A DNA stretch of 64,000 nt from Paenibacillus ginsengarvi (GCF_003626695.1 NZ_RBAH01000009.1:62001-126000), one strand, 5' to 3'; positions 25,088-34,214 are shown, numbered from the stretch's first letter. Notes: a model not told the origin generated them from the letters alone. Numbers and translations are program-made.

Positions 25088-25579
25088 ATGAGCGATTCTT
25101 GGATTACGATGCGGCAGGTGCCGCAACAGCTGCTGCAGGAGCGGCTCCAGGCCGTGAAGGAGCTGTCCGCTCGAGGCAGCGACGCAGAGCTGTATGAGAT
25201 TGTAAAGGACACGGAAACGGGCGACCATTATTTACATTATGCGTATATGCATTTGACAGTTGCGGATGGAACGGAAGAATCGTTTCACCAGCTGCTGCCG
25301 CTGGAAAGCGATGACGTGCTGGGGATAATGTTCGGCGAGAACGGGTATACGTATCCGGACCATTGGTTGCGCCCTTTTTTGCGAAACGGGCCGGACGGGA
25401 CGTATGTTTGGTTCGATCCCGCTACCAATCTGGAGGGCGACACGGACGACCACGAGCGGCTGGCTGGAGAAATTGCCGGTATGCTCGGCGCCTGGAAGCA
25501 ATCGGACCGGCGCGATTCAGAGTCCGTGAAGGAGCTGCTGGATCGGATCGATCGTACGTTGAAGCGGGACGAACCATAA
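25088..25579 (+). CDS. Conserved hypothetical protein, 163 aa
   Basis: Not recognised. The protein is acidic and soluble, rich in Asp/Glu, with an N-terminal helix, a central region (DHYLHYAYMHLTVADG, then GENGYTYPDHWLRPFLRNGPDGTYVWF) and a helical C-terminus. The ribosome binding site is AAGGAGC. It follows udk by 33 bases and is closed by an intrinsic terminator, so it probably ends the udk transcript. Confidence 0.7.
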   Translation: MSDSWITMRQVPQQLLQERLQAVKELSARGSDAELYEIVKDTETGDHYLHYAYMHLTVADGTEESFHQLLPLESDDVLGIMFGENGYTYPDHWLRPFLRNGPDGTYVWFDPATNLEGDTDDHERLAGEIAGMLGAWKQSDRRDSESVKELLDRIDRTLKRDEP

Positions 25580-25600
25580 CCTGTGGTGCTCAAATGTAGA

Positions 25601-25635
25601 AAAAAGCGAATGGCATTTGCCATCCGCTTTTTTTT
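25601..25635 (+). terminator. Intrinsic terminator after the udk transcript
   Basis: AAAAAGCGAATGGC (25601-25614) pairs, with one A/C mismatch, with GCCATCCGCTTTTT (25619 onward), then continues into a T-run to 25635. Confidence 0.88.
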
Positions 25636-25653
25636 GACATCTATAGCATTTAT

Positions 25654-25724
25654 ATGTTTCGGGGCTCCCCGCAAAGTACTTGGAATAAGCCTCGAAGCCT
25701 AGGCTTCACTTTGCGGGGTATTTG
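25654..25724. repeat. Dispersed palindromic repeat, copy 1 (short form)
   Basis: CCCCGCAAAGT (25667-25677) and ACTTTGCGGGG (25708-25718) are perfect 11-base inverted arms. Inside is a second palindrome, GAAGCC-TA-GGCTTC (25694-25707). The flank ATGTTTCGGGGCT and the inner TTGGAATAAG are shared with the copy near 63.1-63.3 kb. It lies between two convergent genes. Confidence 0.75.
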
Positions 25725-25725
25725 T

Positions 25726-27507
25726 TTAGGAAGATCTCACCATACGCTGAATCGGCATGCTTACCGTGAACGTCGTTCCGTGCTCCTCGTCGCTTTCGAT
25801 CGTAATCGAGCCTTTATAGGAGTCGACTCGTTTCTTCGTAATCGCGAGACCAAGCCCGGAGTGATCGTCCGGTCGTTTCGTGCTGTAACCGGGAACGAAC
25901 AGCCGCTCCTTTTCTTCGTCGCAGATCGTCCGTCCGGGATTGCGTACCGATACGACGAGGTTGCCCGCCTGGTGCCAGCCTCTCAGCTCGACCCAGCGCT
26001 CGGAAACGGGGAGCTTCGCCACCTCGTCGAAGGCGTTGTCTACCAGGTTGCCGATAATGATGACGATGTCGACGGACGTTACGCCCAGATCCAGATTGCC
26101 GATCGGCTCGAACTCGTGACGAAAATCGATGTTTTTGTCCATAGCGGTAACAACCTTGGACTGGACGAGCGCGGCCACGGCCGGATGCCCGATCTGAATA
26201 ATGTCGTTGATTTGCCGGATGCCCCCGATCAGTTCGCCCGTATACCGCTGAAGATCGTCGTATTTCTTCATCTGGAGAAACGTATGGATCGTCTGCACAT
26301 GATTCAGGAAGTCGTGCCGCTGGCCGCGAATCGTCGTGAACATATCGTTCATTTCGTCGATATACGCTTCCTGGGTGATCCGTATCGCTTCCTCCTTATT
26401 TTGCCTGATCATGCGGAAGACGACGATCAGAACGATCAGACTGGCGATCGTCAAGATCAGAATGCGGTTTATAAGGGAACGCGCCTGGTCGTTCAGCATT
26501 TGCGAAATGCCGTTGTAATCGAATACTACGCCGATAACATAAGGATAGTTCTCGACCGATAGCGCCGAATCGTCATACGTCACCGGGATGAAGCTTTTGA
26601 TCACTTTTTTGCCGTTCAGGATCGTAGTCCGCGTGATCGGCTTTTTCAATTCGATTGCTTCTCTTACGTTCACAATATCGTTGTCCCGGTCTGCGTAGCT
26701 GTACGTTCCGAACCATATCGGACGGCTGGCGAGAGCGATGTAATCGTTGCCGCTTTGCGATCGCGACACTTTCAGCGGATAACCGAACGTATTGTAGTTG
26801 AAGCCGGTCATTTCGAGTATGCTCGGGTTGTCCAGTATCGTTTTGTTCAAAATGACGTCCGGGCCGGCCAGCGCTTCGTACTGCTTGATCTGGATATCCT
26901 CGACGTACGGATTAATGATATAGTCGGTCGTTCCGTCGTAGAAGTAACCCCACTTGTCGATTTTGCTCGGGTCGCTGTCGGCATGGGCGATCGGACCGGA
27001 CCAATAATTCGGAAGCTTTTGTCCTTCCGGTATCGACACGTTGTTATTTTGCAGCAGCTGCCGGAAAGCGGTATACCAGTAATTCCAATGCTTCGTGCTC
27101 ATATCCAATTCTTTCGGGTCCGACGATTGCACGCCTACGATATCGTCTCCGCGAGGCTGAAGCAGGGTAATATGGGAAATGCCGAGTTCCAGACTAAGCT
27201 GGGTCAGCTGTTCGGCGGTCACATTGGCGGCTTTCGGGTCGAGCCTGTCTTTGGCCGCGATGGCGGCGAGCCGAAGCTGTTGTCCGATCATATCCTCGAC
27301 ATAGTTGACGCTTGCTTTATACCGGTCGATCGCGTTGCGCAAGTTGCCGGCTGCCATGAGCGATTGTTGTTCGACGCTGCCGACCAGCCTATTTTTTGTC
27401 GTTACGTAAAACAGGACGTTATTGATGCACAGTATCAACAAGACACAGGCGAATACGATATAAAAAAATCGCGATCTCACTTGCCATTCACCTCGTTTGC
27501 TGGTCAC
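25726..27507 (-). CDS. Orphan sensor histidine kinase, CitA/DcuS-like
   Basis: A protein of about 593 aa with a membrane span near the N-terminus, a long extracytoplasmic sensor (about 35-325, dCache/PAS-like), a second span (RILILTIASLIVLIVVF), and a SpoOB-type kinase core. H398 in RGQRHDFLNHV is the phospho-acceptor; LVDNAFDE is the N box and SGLGLA the G box. This core is typical of kinases that sense carboxylates or peptides. No response regulator is adjacent. The start is uncertain: GTG 27507 (AGGGG 7 bases upstream) was chosen, but GTG 27480 (after GAGGTG) and TTG 27513 are also possible. Confidence 0.85.
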   Translation of the reverse strand: MTSKRGEWQVRSRFFYIVFACVLLILCINNVLFYVTTKNRLVGSVEQQSLMAAGNLRNAIDRYKASVNYVEDMIGQQLRLAAIAAKDRLDPKAANVTAEQLTQLSLELGISHITLLQPRGDDIVGVQSSDPKELDMSTKHWNYWYTAFRQLLQNNNVSIPEGQKLPNYWSGPIAHADSDPSKIDKWGYFYDGTTDYIINPYVEDIQIKQYEALAGPDVILNKTILDNPSILEMTGFNYNTFGYPLKVSRSQSGNDYIALASRPIWFGTYSYADRDNDIVNVREAIELKKPITRTTILNGKKVIKSFIPVTYDDSALSVENYPYVIGVVFDYNGISQMLNDQARSLINRILILTIASLIVLIVVFRMIRQNKEEAIRITQEAYIDEMNDMFTTIRGQRHDFLNHVQTIHTFLQMKKYDDLQRYTGELIGGIRQINDIIQIGHPAVAALVQSKVVTAMDKNIDFRHEFEPIGNLDLGVTSVDIVIIIGNLVDNAFDEVAKLPVSERWVELRGWHQAGNLVVSVRNPGRTICDEEKERLFVPGYSTKRPDDHSGLGLAITKKRVDSYKGSITIESDEEHGTTFTVSMPIQRMVRSS

Positions 27508-27763
27508 TACCAATCCCCTGCGCCGAGCATCGAAACAATTGCCCGCCTGATGACCTCGTCAGCATATACCACCATTATAGCTGAAAAGACATAGGAATGT
27601 TATCGGAATTTCGACTTTATTCGATACAAAAAATCGGATTACGTCGGATTGTGTCGCAAATGTGATTCGATCCATTTATAAAAACTGTATATGTAAACAA
27701 GCGTCGCCCCATATCATTTACTAACGTTGCCTGTCAAAGCGCGCAAAGGAAGGTGGATGAAAC

Positions 27764-29449
27764 ATGGAACAGCGACCTTGGCACGACGAATACCCACTGG
27801 AAGTGCCGACCGCACTCGATTATCCGTCGGTACCGCTCCCGCTTCTGTTGAAAGACGCTGCGGAGCGGTTTCCGGAACAGCCGGCCCTTACATTTTTCGG
27901 GAAAAAGACGAATTACCGGAAGCTGCTCGAACTCTGTTACCGGTTCGCGGACGCGCTTAGCCATATCGGAGTGAAGCCGGGGGACCGCGTGGCCTTGCTG
28001 ATGCCGAACATGCCGAGTTATATCATCTCCTACTACGGTGTCCTGTTCGCGGGGGCCGTTGTCGTACAATTGAATCCGCTGCATGTCGAGAGAGAACTGC
28101 TCCGGCATCTGACCGATTCGGGGGCGGATACGATCGTTTGCGTAGACCTGCTGCTGCCTAGAATCCGCAACATAAGCGAAAAGGCTGGACTGAAACGGAT
28201 TATTGTAACCTCGATCGGCGAGGAACTGCCTTTTCTGAAAAAAACATTGTACCCGCTCCTGCAAAAAAGAAAAGGATCGGCCGTCCAAGTCGATGTCGAC
28301 AAAGAGCCGCTATTTTCGTTTCGCCGCCTGCTTCGCGCTGCGAGACCCGTTCCGGCAACGCCGGATATCGACCCGGATACCGATGTCGCCGTGCTGCAAT
28401 ATACGGGAGGAACGACCGGCGCGGCGAAAGGGGTTATGCTGACTCACTCCAACTTGACCGCGAACGTACGCCAATGCAAAGCCTGGATGTACAGATTGAA
28501 GGAAGGAGCGGAAATCGTGCTTGCCGCTGTACCGCTATTTCACGTGTACGGCATGACAGTGTGCATGAATTTTGGCATCTCGATCGGAGCCAACCTTCTG
28601 CTCGTCCCGAAATTTGAGATCGAGTCGCTGCTGAAAACGATCCATCGCAGCAAGCCAACTATTTTTCCCGGTGCTCCGACCATGTATATCGCCATCAATC
28701 ATCATCCGCTCGCGTCCGTCAAATACAGGCTGTCGTCGATCAACTGCTGCATCAGCGGTTCGGCGCCGCTGCCGCTCGAGGTGCAGCAGCAGTTCGAAAA
28801 GCTGACGGGAGGGCGGCTCGTGGAAGGTTACGGCTTGTCGGAATGCTCGCCCGTCACCCATGTGAATCCAGTCTGGGAGAAGCGCAAAACGGGGAGCATC
28901 GGAGTGCCGTGGCCGGATACCGACTGCAAAATTATCGATCCGGAGAGCGGGGAGGAGAAAGCGGTTCGCGAGATCGGGGAGCTCGTAATTCGCGGGCCGC
29001 AGGTGATGAAAGGATATTGGAACAAGCCGGAGGAAACGGCCAAGGTGCTGGAGGATGGCTGGGTGCGGACCGGTGACATGGCTTACATGGACGAGGAAGG
29101 ATTTTTCTATATCGTGGATCGCAAAAAGGATATGATTATCGCCGGCGGCTATAATATATTCCCGCGGGAGGTCGAAGAGGTGCTGTTTGAGCATCCGGAT
29201 GTTCAGGAAGCGGCGGTGATCGGCGTGGCAGACGCCTACCGCGGCGAAACGGTGAAAGCGTTTATCGTGCGGAAAGCGGGGGTAGGGGTTACGGAGGAGG
29301 AGCTGAATGCATTTTGCCGCTCCAAGCTCGCTTCGTATAAGGTGCCGCGAATATACGAGTTTCGCGACAGCTTGCCGAAAACGATGGTGGGCAAAGTGCT
29401 AAGGAGGGAGCTGCGGGAGGAGGAGGCCAAAACGCCGCCGCAGACTTGA
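27764..29449 (+). CDS. lcfA: Long-chain fatty-acid-CoA ligase
   Basis: A 561-aa ANL-superfamily enzyme that activates fatty acids with ATP and CoA. The AMP-binding motif YTGGTTGAAKG (about residue 211), GYGLSECSPV, TGDMAYMDEEGFFYIVDRKKDMI (hinge) and the C-terminal lysine region PKTMVGKVLRR are visible. It would feed the beta-oxidation genes at 39-49 kb, though it is not linked to them here. The ribosome binding site is AAGGAAGG. No convincing promoter was found in the 256-base divergent gap to the sensor kinase. Confidence 0.9.
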   Translation: MEQRPWHDEYPLEVPTALDYPSVPLPLLLKDAAERFPEQPALTFFGKKTNYRKLLELCYRFADALSHIGVKPGDRVALLMPNMPSYIISYYGVLFAGAVVVQLNPLHVERELLRHLTDSGADTIVCVDLLLPRIRNISEKAGLKRIIVTSIGEELPFLKKTLYPLLQKRKGSAVQVDVDKEPLFSFRRLLRAARPVPATPDIDPDTDVAVLQYTGGTTGAAKGVMLTHSNLTANVRQCKAWMYRLKEGAEIVLAAVPLFHVYGMTVCMNFGISIGANLLLVPKFEIESLLKTIHRSKPTIFPGAPTMYIAINHHPLASVKYRLSSINCCISGSAPLPLEVQQQFEKLTGGRLVEGYGLSECSPVTHVNPVWEKRKTGSIGVPWPDTDCKIIDPESGEEKAVREIGELVIRGPQVMKGYWNKPEETAKVLEDGWVRTGDMAYMDEEGFFYIVDRKKDMIIAGGYNIFPREVEEVLFEHPDVQEAAVIGVADAYRGETVKAFIVRKAGVGVTEEELNAFCRSKLASYKVPRIYEFRDSLPKTMVGKVLRRELREEEAKTPPQT

Positions 29450-29488
29450 CGGACACCCCTTGCCCGGCGGCAAGTTTGCGTCGCCCAA

Positions 29489-29525
29489 AAATGCCCCCAG
29501 CCGAGCAGCTCGGCCAGGGGCATTT
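29489..29525. terminator. Bidirectional terminator between lcfA and the coat gene
   Basis: AAATGCCCC (29489-29497) and GGGGCATTT (29517-29525) enclose an inner CCGAG-CAG-CTCGG type stem. It lies between convergent genes. Confidence 0.75.
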
Positions 29526-29544
29526 CTACCTTCCGGCGGGATCG

Positions 29545-29766
29545 TTAGCGGCGATACGGCATATTCGGCGTAGCGGCGGAAGGGTATACGTGACTTTCGG
29601 AGTAGCAGTAGACGTGTCTTGGCACAGGAACGCAGTGATGCCGGTTCACAACTTGAATCTGATGGATGACGTTAACGATCTGCGGATGATAGTGGTCCTT
29701 GTAAACGACTTGCGGCGGATCGTACACATCGCTCGCCGGACATACGGGTTTATGGCAGTGAGACAT
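29545..29766 (-). CDS. CotD-like spore coat protein
   Basis: The 73-aa protein is unusually rich in His, Tyr, Val, Pro and Cys (start MSHCHKPVCPASDV, then repeated HYHP, HHCVPVPRHVY), as in CotD-family inner spore coat proteins. AAAGGAG precedes the ATG on the minus strand. No signal peptide or domain is seen. Presence of the gene supports an endospore-former; transcription late in the mother cell is expected from the family, but no sigma-K promoter was identified here. Confidence 0.75.
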   Translation of the reverse strand: MSHCHKPVCPASDVYDPPQVVYKDHYHPQIVNVIHQIQVVNRHHCVPVPRHVYCYSESHVYPSAATPNMPYRR

Positions 29767-30002
29767 TTATTAATTCATCTCCTTTGTAAGGTATGGGATA
29801 TGATATGATCGTTGCCCGGAGGCCGAATGTGTGGCAGCCTACCCCTTGTACGTAATTGTCTGCCCATATGCGGAAAGGATGTCCGCCTGTGGACAGAGCT
29901 TCACAAAAAGAAAATCATAGTCGGCAGAAGCGGACCGATGGTACAATGATTGGGAAATGGAGCGTTAAAGCTTCAAGCCGGGTATACGGGAAGGGGAATG
30001 GT

Positions 30003-31274
30003 ATGGATCGTAGGGCGGTTCGGGCATGGGTGATGTACGATTGGGCGAACTCGGCGTTCGCTACGACAATGATGGCGGCGGTGCTGCCGATTTTTTATAG
30101 CGATGTGGCGGCTTCGACGCTTCCTAACGAGCAGATGGCTACCTCTTACTGGGGGCTTACGCAATCGATCGCGATGCTCATTGTAGCTTTGCTAACGCCG
30201 GTGCTTGGCGCAGTAGCCGATTATACGGGTTATAAAGTCCGTTTTTTGCGTGTGTTTACGTATTTGGGCGTGCTGTCTTCGTTTTGCTTCATCTTCGTCG
30301 GGAACGGCGACTATTTGCTCGCTTCGCTGCTGTTTATTTTTGGTACGATCGGCTTTTCGGGAGGCAACGCGTTTTACGATTCGCTGCTGAACGATCTGGT
30401 CGAACCGGAGAAGAGGGACTACGTCTCGTCCAAGGGTTACGCGTTCGGCTACATCGGCGGGGGCCTGCTGCTCGTCGTTAATTTGCTGCTTATTCAAAAT
30501 CCTGGACTATTCGGCTTGCCCAAAGGCTTGCTCGGAACGTACATTTCGTTCGCCTCTGTCGCCGTATGGTGGTTTTTGTTCTCGCTTCCGCTGTTTCGCC
30601 GGGTGAAGGACAAGAAGAACGGAACGCAGCATTCGATCGTTCAATATGCTGCTATCGGCTTCTCGCGTCTCGGGAACACGTTCAAACGGATTACGCGCTA
30701 CCCGGAGCTGCTCAAATATTTGATTGCTTACTGGTTTTTTAATGACGGGATCAGCACCATTATTACGATGGCTACCATTTACGGCAAGGAAATCGGCCTC
30801 GGTACGAAAGATCTGATCGCCGCACTCGTCATTACCCAATTCGTCGGAATCCCGTTCACGATCTTATTCGGCAAAATCGCCGAACGTCTCGGCTCGAAGC
30901 AGTCGCTTTACATATCGCTCGCCGTTTATATTTTGATCGTCATTTTCGGCTTTTTCATGACCGAAACGTGGCAGTTTTACGCGCTGGCGTTTGTAGTCGG
31001 CATGGTTCAGGGGGGCAGTCAGGCAATCGCCAGATCGATATATAGCCGGCTTGTGCCGAAGGACCGTCCGGCCGAATTTTTCGGGTTTTTGAGCGTCTCC
31101 AGCAAGTTCTCCGCGATCGTCGGCCCGTTTATTTTCTCCATCGTCGGGCTTATGACCGGTTCGAGCCGTTATGGCATTTTGGCGCTGGTTCTCTTCTTCG
31201 CCGTCGGCATCGGCCTTCTCGCCAAAGTCGACTTGCGGAAAGGGGCGGCGGAAGCGGAAGCCGCGAACGGATAA
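30003..31274 (+). CDS. MFS transporter, UMF1/Atg22-like
   Basis: The 423-aa polytopic protein has about 12 hydrophobic segments. The N-terminus RRAVRAWVMYDWANSAFATT is the hallmark of the UMF1 family of major facilitators, related to vacuolar Atg22 effluxers. ATG 30003 follows AAGGGG by 6 bases; the in-frame upstream extension to 29856 lacks such a site and is not hydrophobic. TGG-TACAAT at 29939-29947 may be its extended -10. Substrate unknown, possibly amino acids. A bidirectional terminator follows. Confidence 0.82.
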   Translation: MDRRAVRAWVMYDWANSAFATTMMAAVLPIFYSDVAASTLPNEQMATSYWGLTQSIAMLIVALLTPVLGAVADYTGYKVRFLRVFTYLGVLSSFCFIFVGNGDYLLASLLFIFGTIGFSGGNAFYDSLLNDLVEPEKRDYVSSKGYAFGYIGGGLLLVVNLLLIQNPGLFGLPKGLLGTYISFASVAVWWFLFSLPLFRRVKDKKNGTQHSIVQYAAIGFSRLGNTFKRITRYPELLKYLIAYWFFNDGISTIITMATIYGKEIGLGTKDLIAALVITQFVGIPFTILFGKIAERLGSKQSLYISLAVYILIVIFGFFMTETWQFYALAFVVGMVQGGSQAIARSIYSRLVPKDRPAEFFGFLSVSSKFSAIVGPFIFSIVGLMTGSSRYGILALVLFFAVGIGLLAKVDLRKGAAEAEAANG

Positions 31275-31294
31275 GGAAGAGGCACGGAAACGAA

Positions 31295-31341
31295 AAAAGA
31301 GGACGAGTAGGGAGAATGATCTCCGTCCTTCGTCCTCTTTT
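31295..31341. terminator. Bidirectional intrinsic terminator
   Basis: AAAAGAGGACGA (31295-31306) and TCGTCCTCTTTT (31330-31341) are perfect 12-base arms with A/T runs on both sides, between the convergent MFS and phospholipase C-like genes. Confidence 0.9.
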
Positions 31342-31342
31342 C

Positions 31343-32278
31343 TCAAAGAATCGGCTTCACATGTTTGATTTCGTGATGTTCCGCGCAAGGCTTGCCGGTT
31401 TCGTACGACAAGTCGCCGAGAGAGGCAATCAGCCGTTTCCTCGCCTCGGGCTGCTTCGTGCCCGTCATATAAGTTAGCGCCGCGCTCATGACCTCTATTC
31501 CGTCCTTCATGGCTTGATCCCACAACTCCCAGAAGTTTTCCGTATGCTGCTCGTTCGGGTCCGAGGGATGGAGCCATACGGCTCCCGACTCGTTCAGAAA
31601 ATCTGTCGGCGGCAGCCGCTTTTTGAACAAGAACGGCTCGATTTGACCAAACGTAAGCATCGTTTTGATTCGTGCGGGATCGTGGAACAATTTTTGCGCC
31701 CGAATCATGTCCCGGTACGCTTCATCCCAGTCTCCGGGGCCAAACGGAGCGGCAATGTCCGGGTAGTGTTTCTTCGACAGTTTGTCGAAGATATCCGCCA
31801 TAGTTCCTGGCAAGCGGTCTCCGGCATAAATTTCTTTCCATACCGGAGTTTGCTGCGTTTCGATGCCGAGCAGCTTGCGCGCGACAAGAGTATCCAGTAT
31901 GATCTCGAACCGCTGATGGTTCCACTTCTTGAATCCCGACATATAAAAAACGTACGGATGAGCATTACGGTCCAAAATATGGTGCGTTAAAAAGCCGAGC
32001 GCATATATCGTCTCCGGGGCGCGCAAAGGCTTGCCCTGCACGGCGTCCAGCATATCGGCGAGAAACGGGCCGCACCGGCTCGAATGCATGGCGCTGCCGA
32101 TCGCGGCCATGCGCCGCCGGGTCTGCCACGGCAGAAAGCGGTGGTAAAATAAAAAGTCCGGCCCCTGGCAGCCGAATTGGTATACCCGAAGAAGCTCCGG
32201 CGTAGCCGACGCTTCTTCGAGGCCGATCCGGTCCGCCAGTTCGCGGCCGAACAAAAAATGAGTCCAAATGTTGGGCAT
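31343..32278 (-). CDS. Zinc-dependent phospholipase C family protein
   Basis: The 311-aa helical protein matches the Zn_dep_PLPC family pattern: MPNIWTHFLFGRELA at the N-terminus, GCQGPDFLFYHRFLP, and GFLTHHILDRNAHPYVFY with clustered His/Asp metal ligands. No signal peptide is present, unlike secreted phospholipase C toxins, so it is probably an intracellular hydrolase of unknown substrate. AAAGGAG lies about 11 bases before the ATG. The gene is followed by a bidirectional terminator. Confidence 0.8.
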   Translation of the reverse strand: MPNIWTHFLFGRELADRIGLEEASATPELLRVYQFGCQGPDFLFYHRFLPWQTRRRMAAIGSAMHSSRCGPFLADMLDAVQGKPLRAPETIYALGFLTHHILDRNAHPYVFYMSGFKKWNHQRFEIILDTLVARKLLGIETQQTPVWKEIYAGDRLPGTMADIFDKLSKKHYPDIAAPFGPGDWDEAYRDMIRAQKLFHDPARIKTMLTFGQIEPFLFKKRLPPTDFLNESGAVWLHPSDPNEQHTENFWELWDQAMKDGIEVMSAALTYMTGTKQPEARKRLIASLGDLSYETGKPCAEHHEIKHVKPIL

Positions 32279-32325
32279 CGGGCCTTTGGCTCCTTTTAAC
32301 CTGATAGGCGTTTACCCGTATTGTA

Positions 32326-33192
32326 TCAGGATAAAGGAACGAGCTTCAAGGCGTTGCCCGAGTATATTTTGGCAAGAACGTCGTCCGGCAGATTAAGCGA
32401 TCCCAGCACTTCCTGATGAACGTTATCGAAATAGTCGCGGCCGTACAAAATGCGGTCCTGGAATTCGAGTATAAATTCTCTCGCGAATTCCGGATCGCGG
32501 CTGAACGCTCTCGCTCCCGAGCCTGCGGATATATCGCAGTACAGGTTCGGGTATTTGCGCAGCATTTCGCCGACCTTGCCGCCCGGCTGGACTTTCCCTG
32601 TCGGATAAGCGACCTTGTCGTACTGGTCGTCGCCGGATATATGCGCCCAGAAACCGGGAGCATGACCGAGGAAATACGTGTCCGGACAAGCCTTGACAGC
32701 CCGCTCGAAGGAGTCGATGCCGCCGCCGTACCACCAGTTCGGACGAGGATACGTCGAGCCGGTAGCGAACTCGTAGTCGATATGTACCGTAACCGGCAGC
32801 CCTTTCTCCCCGCAGAAACGGAATAGCCGGATCGCATCCGGATTGTCGTACATCATGCGCAGCTTGATCTCGCCGTACACGCGAACCCCGTACAGACGGA
32901 TCGCATGATCGAGCTTGTCGATCGCATCGGGACGGCGCGGATCGGGAGCATAGCCCAAAATGAATTTGTCCGGATGCTGCTCCGCATACTGCACGCAGCG
33001 GCGGAATGAGATCGGGCCGTCAAGCAGCGATGCGTCGGGGACGTTTTTTTTGTACGCCGGGTTGTATTCGTCATCCGGGCATTCCCAGCTCAGCAGCCAG
33101 GTTTTGTCGATGTTGTATTGCTTCATGTTGTCCAAATACCGTTCGATGTTATACCCATACCAGTCCGGATGATTATGGCAGTCGATAATCAT
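32326..33192 (-). CDS. Amidohydrolase-2 family TIM-barrel hydrolase
   Basis: The 288-aa protein starts MIIDCHNHPDWYG (HxH metal motif), with VTVHIDYEF, FLGHAPGFWAHISGDD and a C-terminal RILYGRDYFDN whose Asp completes the metal site. This is the amidohydrolase-related (decarboxylase/lactonase) group. It has no linked pathway genes, so substrate is unknown. GAGG precedes ATG 33192 by 9 bases. A second, different amidohydrolase lies at 61197. Confidence 0.8.
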   Translation of the reverse strand: MIIDCHNHPDWYGYNIERYLDNMKQYNIDKTWLLSWECPDDEYNPAYKKNVPDASLLDGPISFRRCVQYAEQHPDKFILGYAPDPRRPDAIDKLDHAIRLYGVRVYGEIKLRMMYDNPDAIRLFRFCGEKGLPVTVHIDYEFATGSTYPRPNWWYGGGIDSFERAVKACPDTYFLGHAPGFWAHISGDDQYDKVAYPTGKVQPGGKVGEMLRKYPNLYCDISAGSGARAFSRDPEFAREFILEFQDRILYGRDYFDNVHQEVLGSLNLPDDVLAKIYSGNALKLVPLS

Positions 33193-33320
33193 GGATTGTA
33201 CCTCGCTTTATCGGTGGTGGTGTTCGTTACCCACACATATTGTACAGGCTAAATACAGGTGCGGCAATCCTAAAAACGAGAAAGAAAGCCAAAACCTATC
33301 GGGGATGACTTATACTGTGA

Positions 33321-33349
33321 TTGACAAGTGAACAGTTAGATGATATACT
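33321..33349 (+). promoter_or_regulatory. Strong SigA promoter upstream of the nitroreductase
   Basis: TTGACA (33321-33326), 17 bases, TATACT (33344-33349) with TGA extended -10. It is the best consensus promoter in the window and lies about 200 bases before the nitroreductase start, giving a long leader. Confidence 0.8.
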
Positions 33350-33398
33350 GTGCATATATTGTAACAGTAACCGGCATGAACATGGATGGAGGCTTATG

Positions 33399-33422
33399 AT
33401 GGATGCTCGCCTAAGTGCCTAA
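33399..33422 (+). CDS. Possible 7-aa leader peptide (MDARLSA)
   Basis: GGAGG (33388-33392) lies 6 bases before ATG 33399, which opens a 7-codon frame ending at TAA 33420-33422; an ATG at 33396 would add one Met. It sits in the 5' leader of the nitroreductase transcript. Such a short frame could arise by chance, but its ribosome binding site is as good as that of real genes here. Confidence 0.35.
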   Translation: MDARLSA

Positions 33423-33557
33423 GATACTGCGCTCGTAGAGGGACACATTCACTGGAAATCACACGATTTGAGGTGAAGATGTTGTCTTTCGAGCTCGTAT
33501 ATACTGTATATAAGTAAATAGCAGTTAAAACGGTTAATAACTGGAGGAAACCAAATC

Positions 33558-34214
33558 ATGTCCACAAACGTTAGCGAAGTACAGCTGTCTTCCGGCAGCT
33601 TTATCGACGTAGTCAAGCAGCGCCGCTCGGTGCGGGTGTTCGATCCTAGCTGGACGATCGGGGAGGAGGAGCTGCGCGACATTTTGCAGACGGCTACGCT
33701 GGCTCCGTCTTCGTCCAATATGCAGCCTTGGCGCTTCCTGGTCATTCAGGATGCCGAACTGAAGCAAAAGCTGCTGCCGATCGCCTATAACCAGCAGCAA
33801 GTGGTAGACGCTTCGGCTGTTATCGTCGTCCTGGGCGATACGAAAAGCTACGAGAAAGCCGAAACGATCTATGACGCAGCGGTTGCGGCCGGTTATATGA
33901 CCGAGGCTGTGAAGGAAGATTTCGTCAAACGATCTGTAGGGCTGTACAGCTCGCTCCCGAGCGAAGTGATGAAAGGAATCGTACAAACCGACGGCGGACT
34001 TGTCGCGATGCAGCTTATGCTTGCAGCGAAAGCGAAAGGCTATGACACCGTGCCGATGGGCGGTTACGACGCAGCGAGGCTCATCGAAGCTTTCGGCATC
34101 CCAAGCAGTTATGTTCCGATTATGCTGATCGCTCTCGGCAAGGCGGCGAAGGAAGGTCATCCGACGACTCGCCTTCCGCTGGAAGAGGTTGTGTTCTGGG
34201 ATTCGATTTCATAA
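33558..34214 (+). CDS. Nitroreductase family flavoprotein
   Basis: The 218-aa protein has the FMN-binding pattern RRSVRVFDPS near the N-terminus, LAPSSSNMQPWRF and the C-terminal PIMLIALGKAAKEGHPTTRLPLEEVV, as in YodC/NfnB-like nitroreductases. It reduces nitro groups or quinones with NAD(P)H; the natural substrate is unknown. GGAGG lies 10 bases upstream. It is followed by an intrinsic terminator and then by an Rrf2 regulator, which may control it through redox state. Confidence 0.88.
   Translation: MSTNVSEVQLSSGSFIDVVKQRRSVRVFDPSWTIGEEELRDILQTATLAPSSSNMQPWRFLVIQDAELKQKLLPIAYNQQQVVDASAVIVVLGDTKSYEKAETIYDAAVAAGYMTEAVKEDFVKRSVGLYSSLPSEVMKGIVQTDGGLVAMQLMLAAKAKGYDTVPMGGYDAARLIEAFGIPSSYVPIMLIALGKAAKEGHPTTRLPLEEVVFWDSIS

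Noticed and set aside
25654..26562. 302-codon plus-strand frame opposite the sensor kinase
   Set aside because: It begins inside the palindromic repeat and lies antisense to the H, N and G boxes of the kinase.
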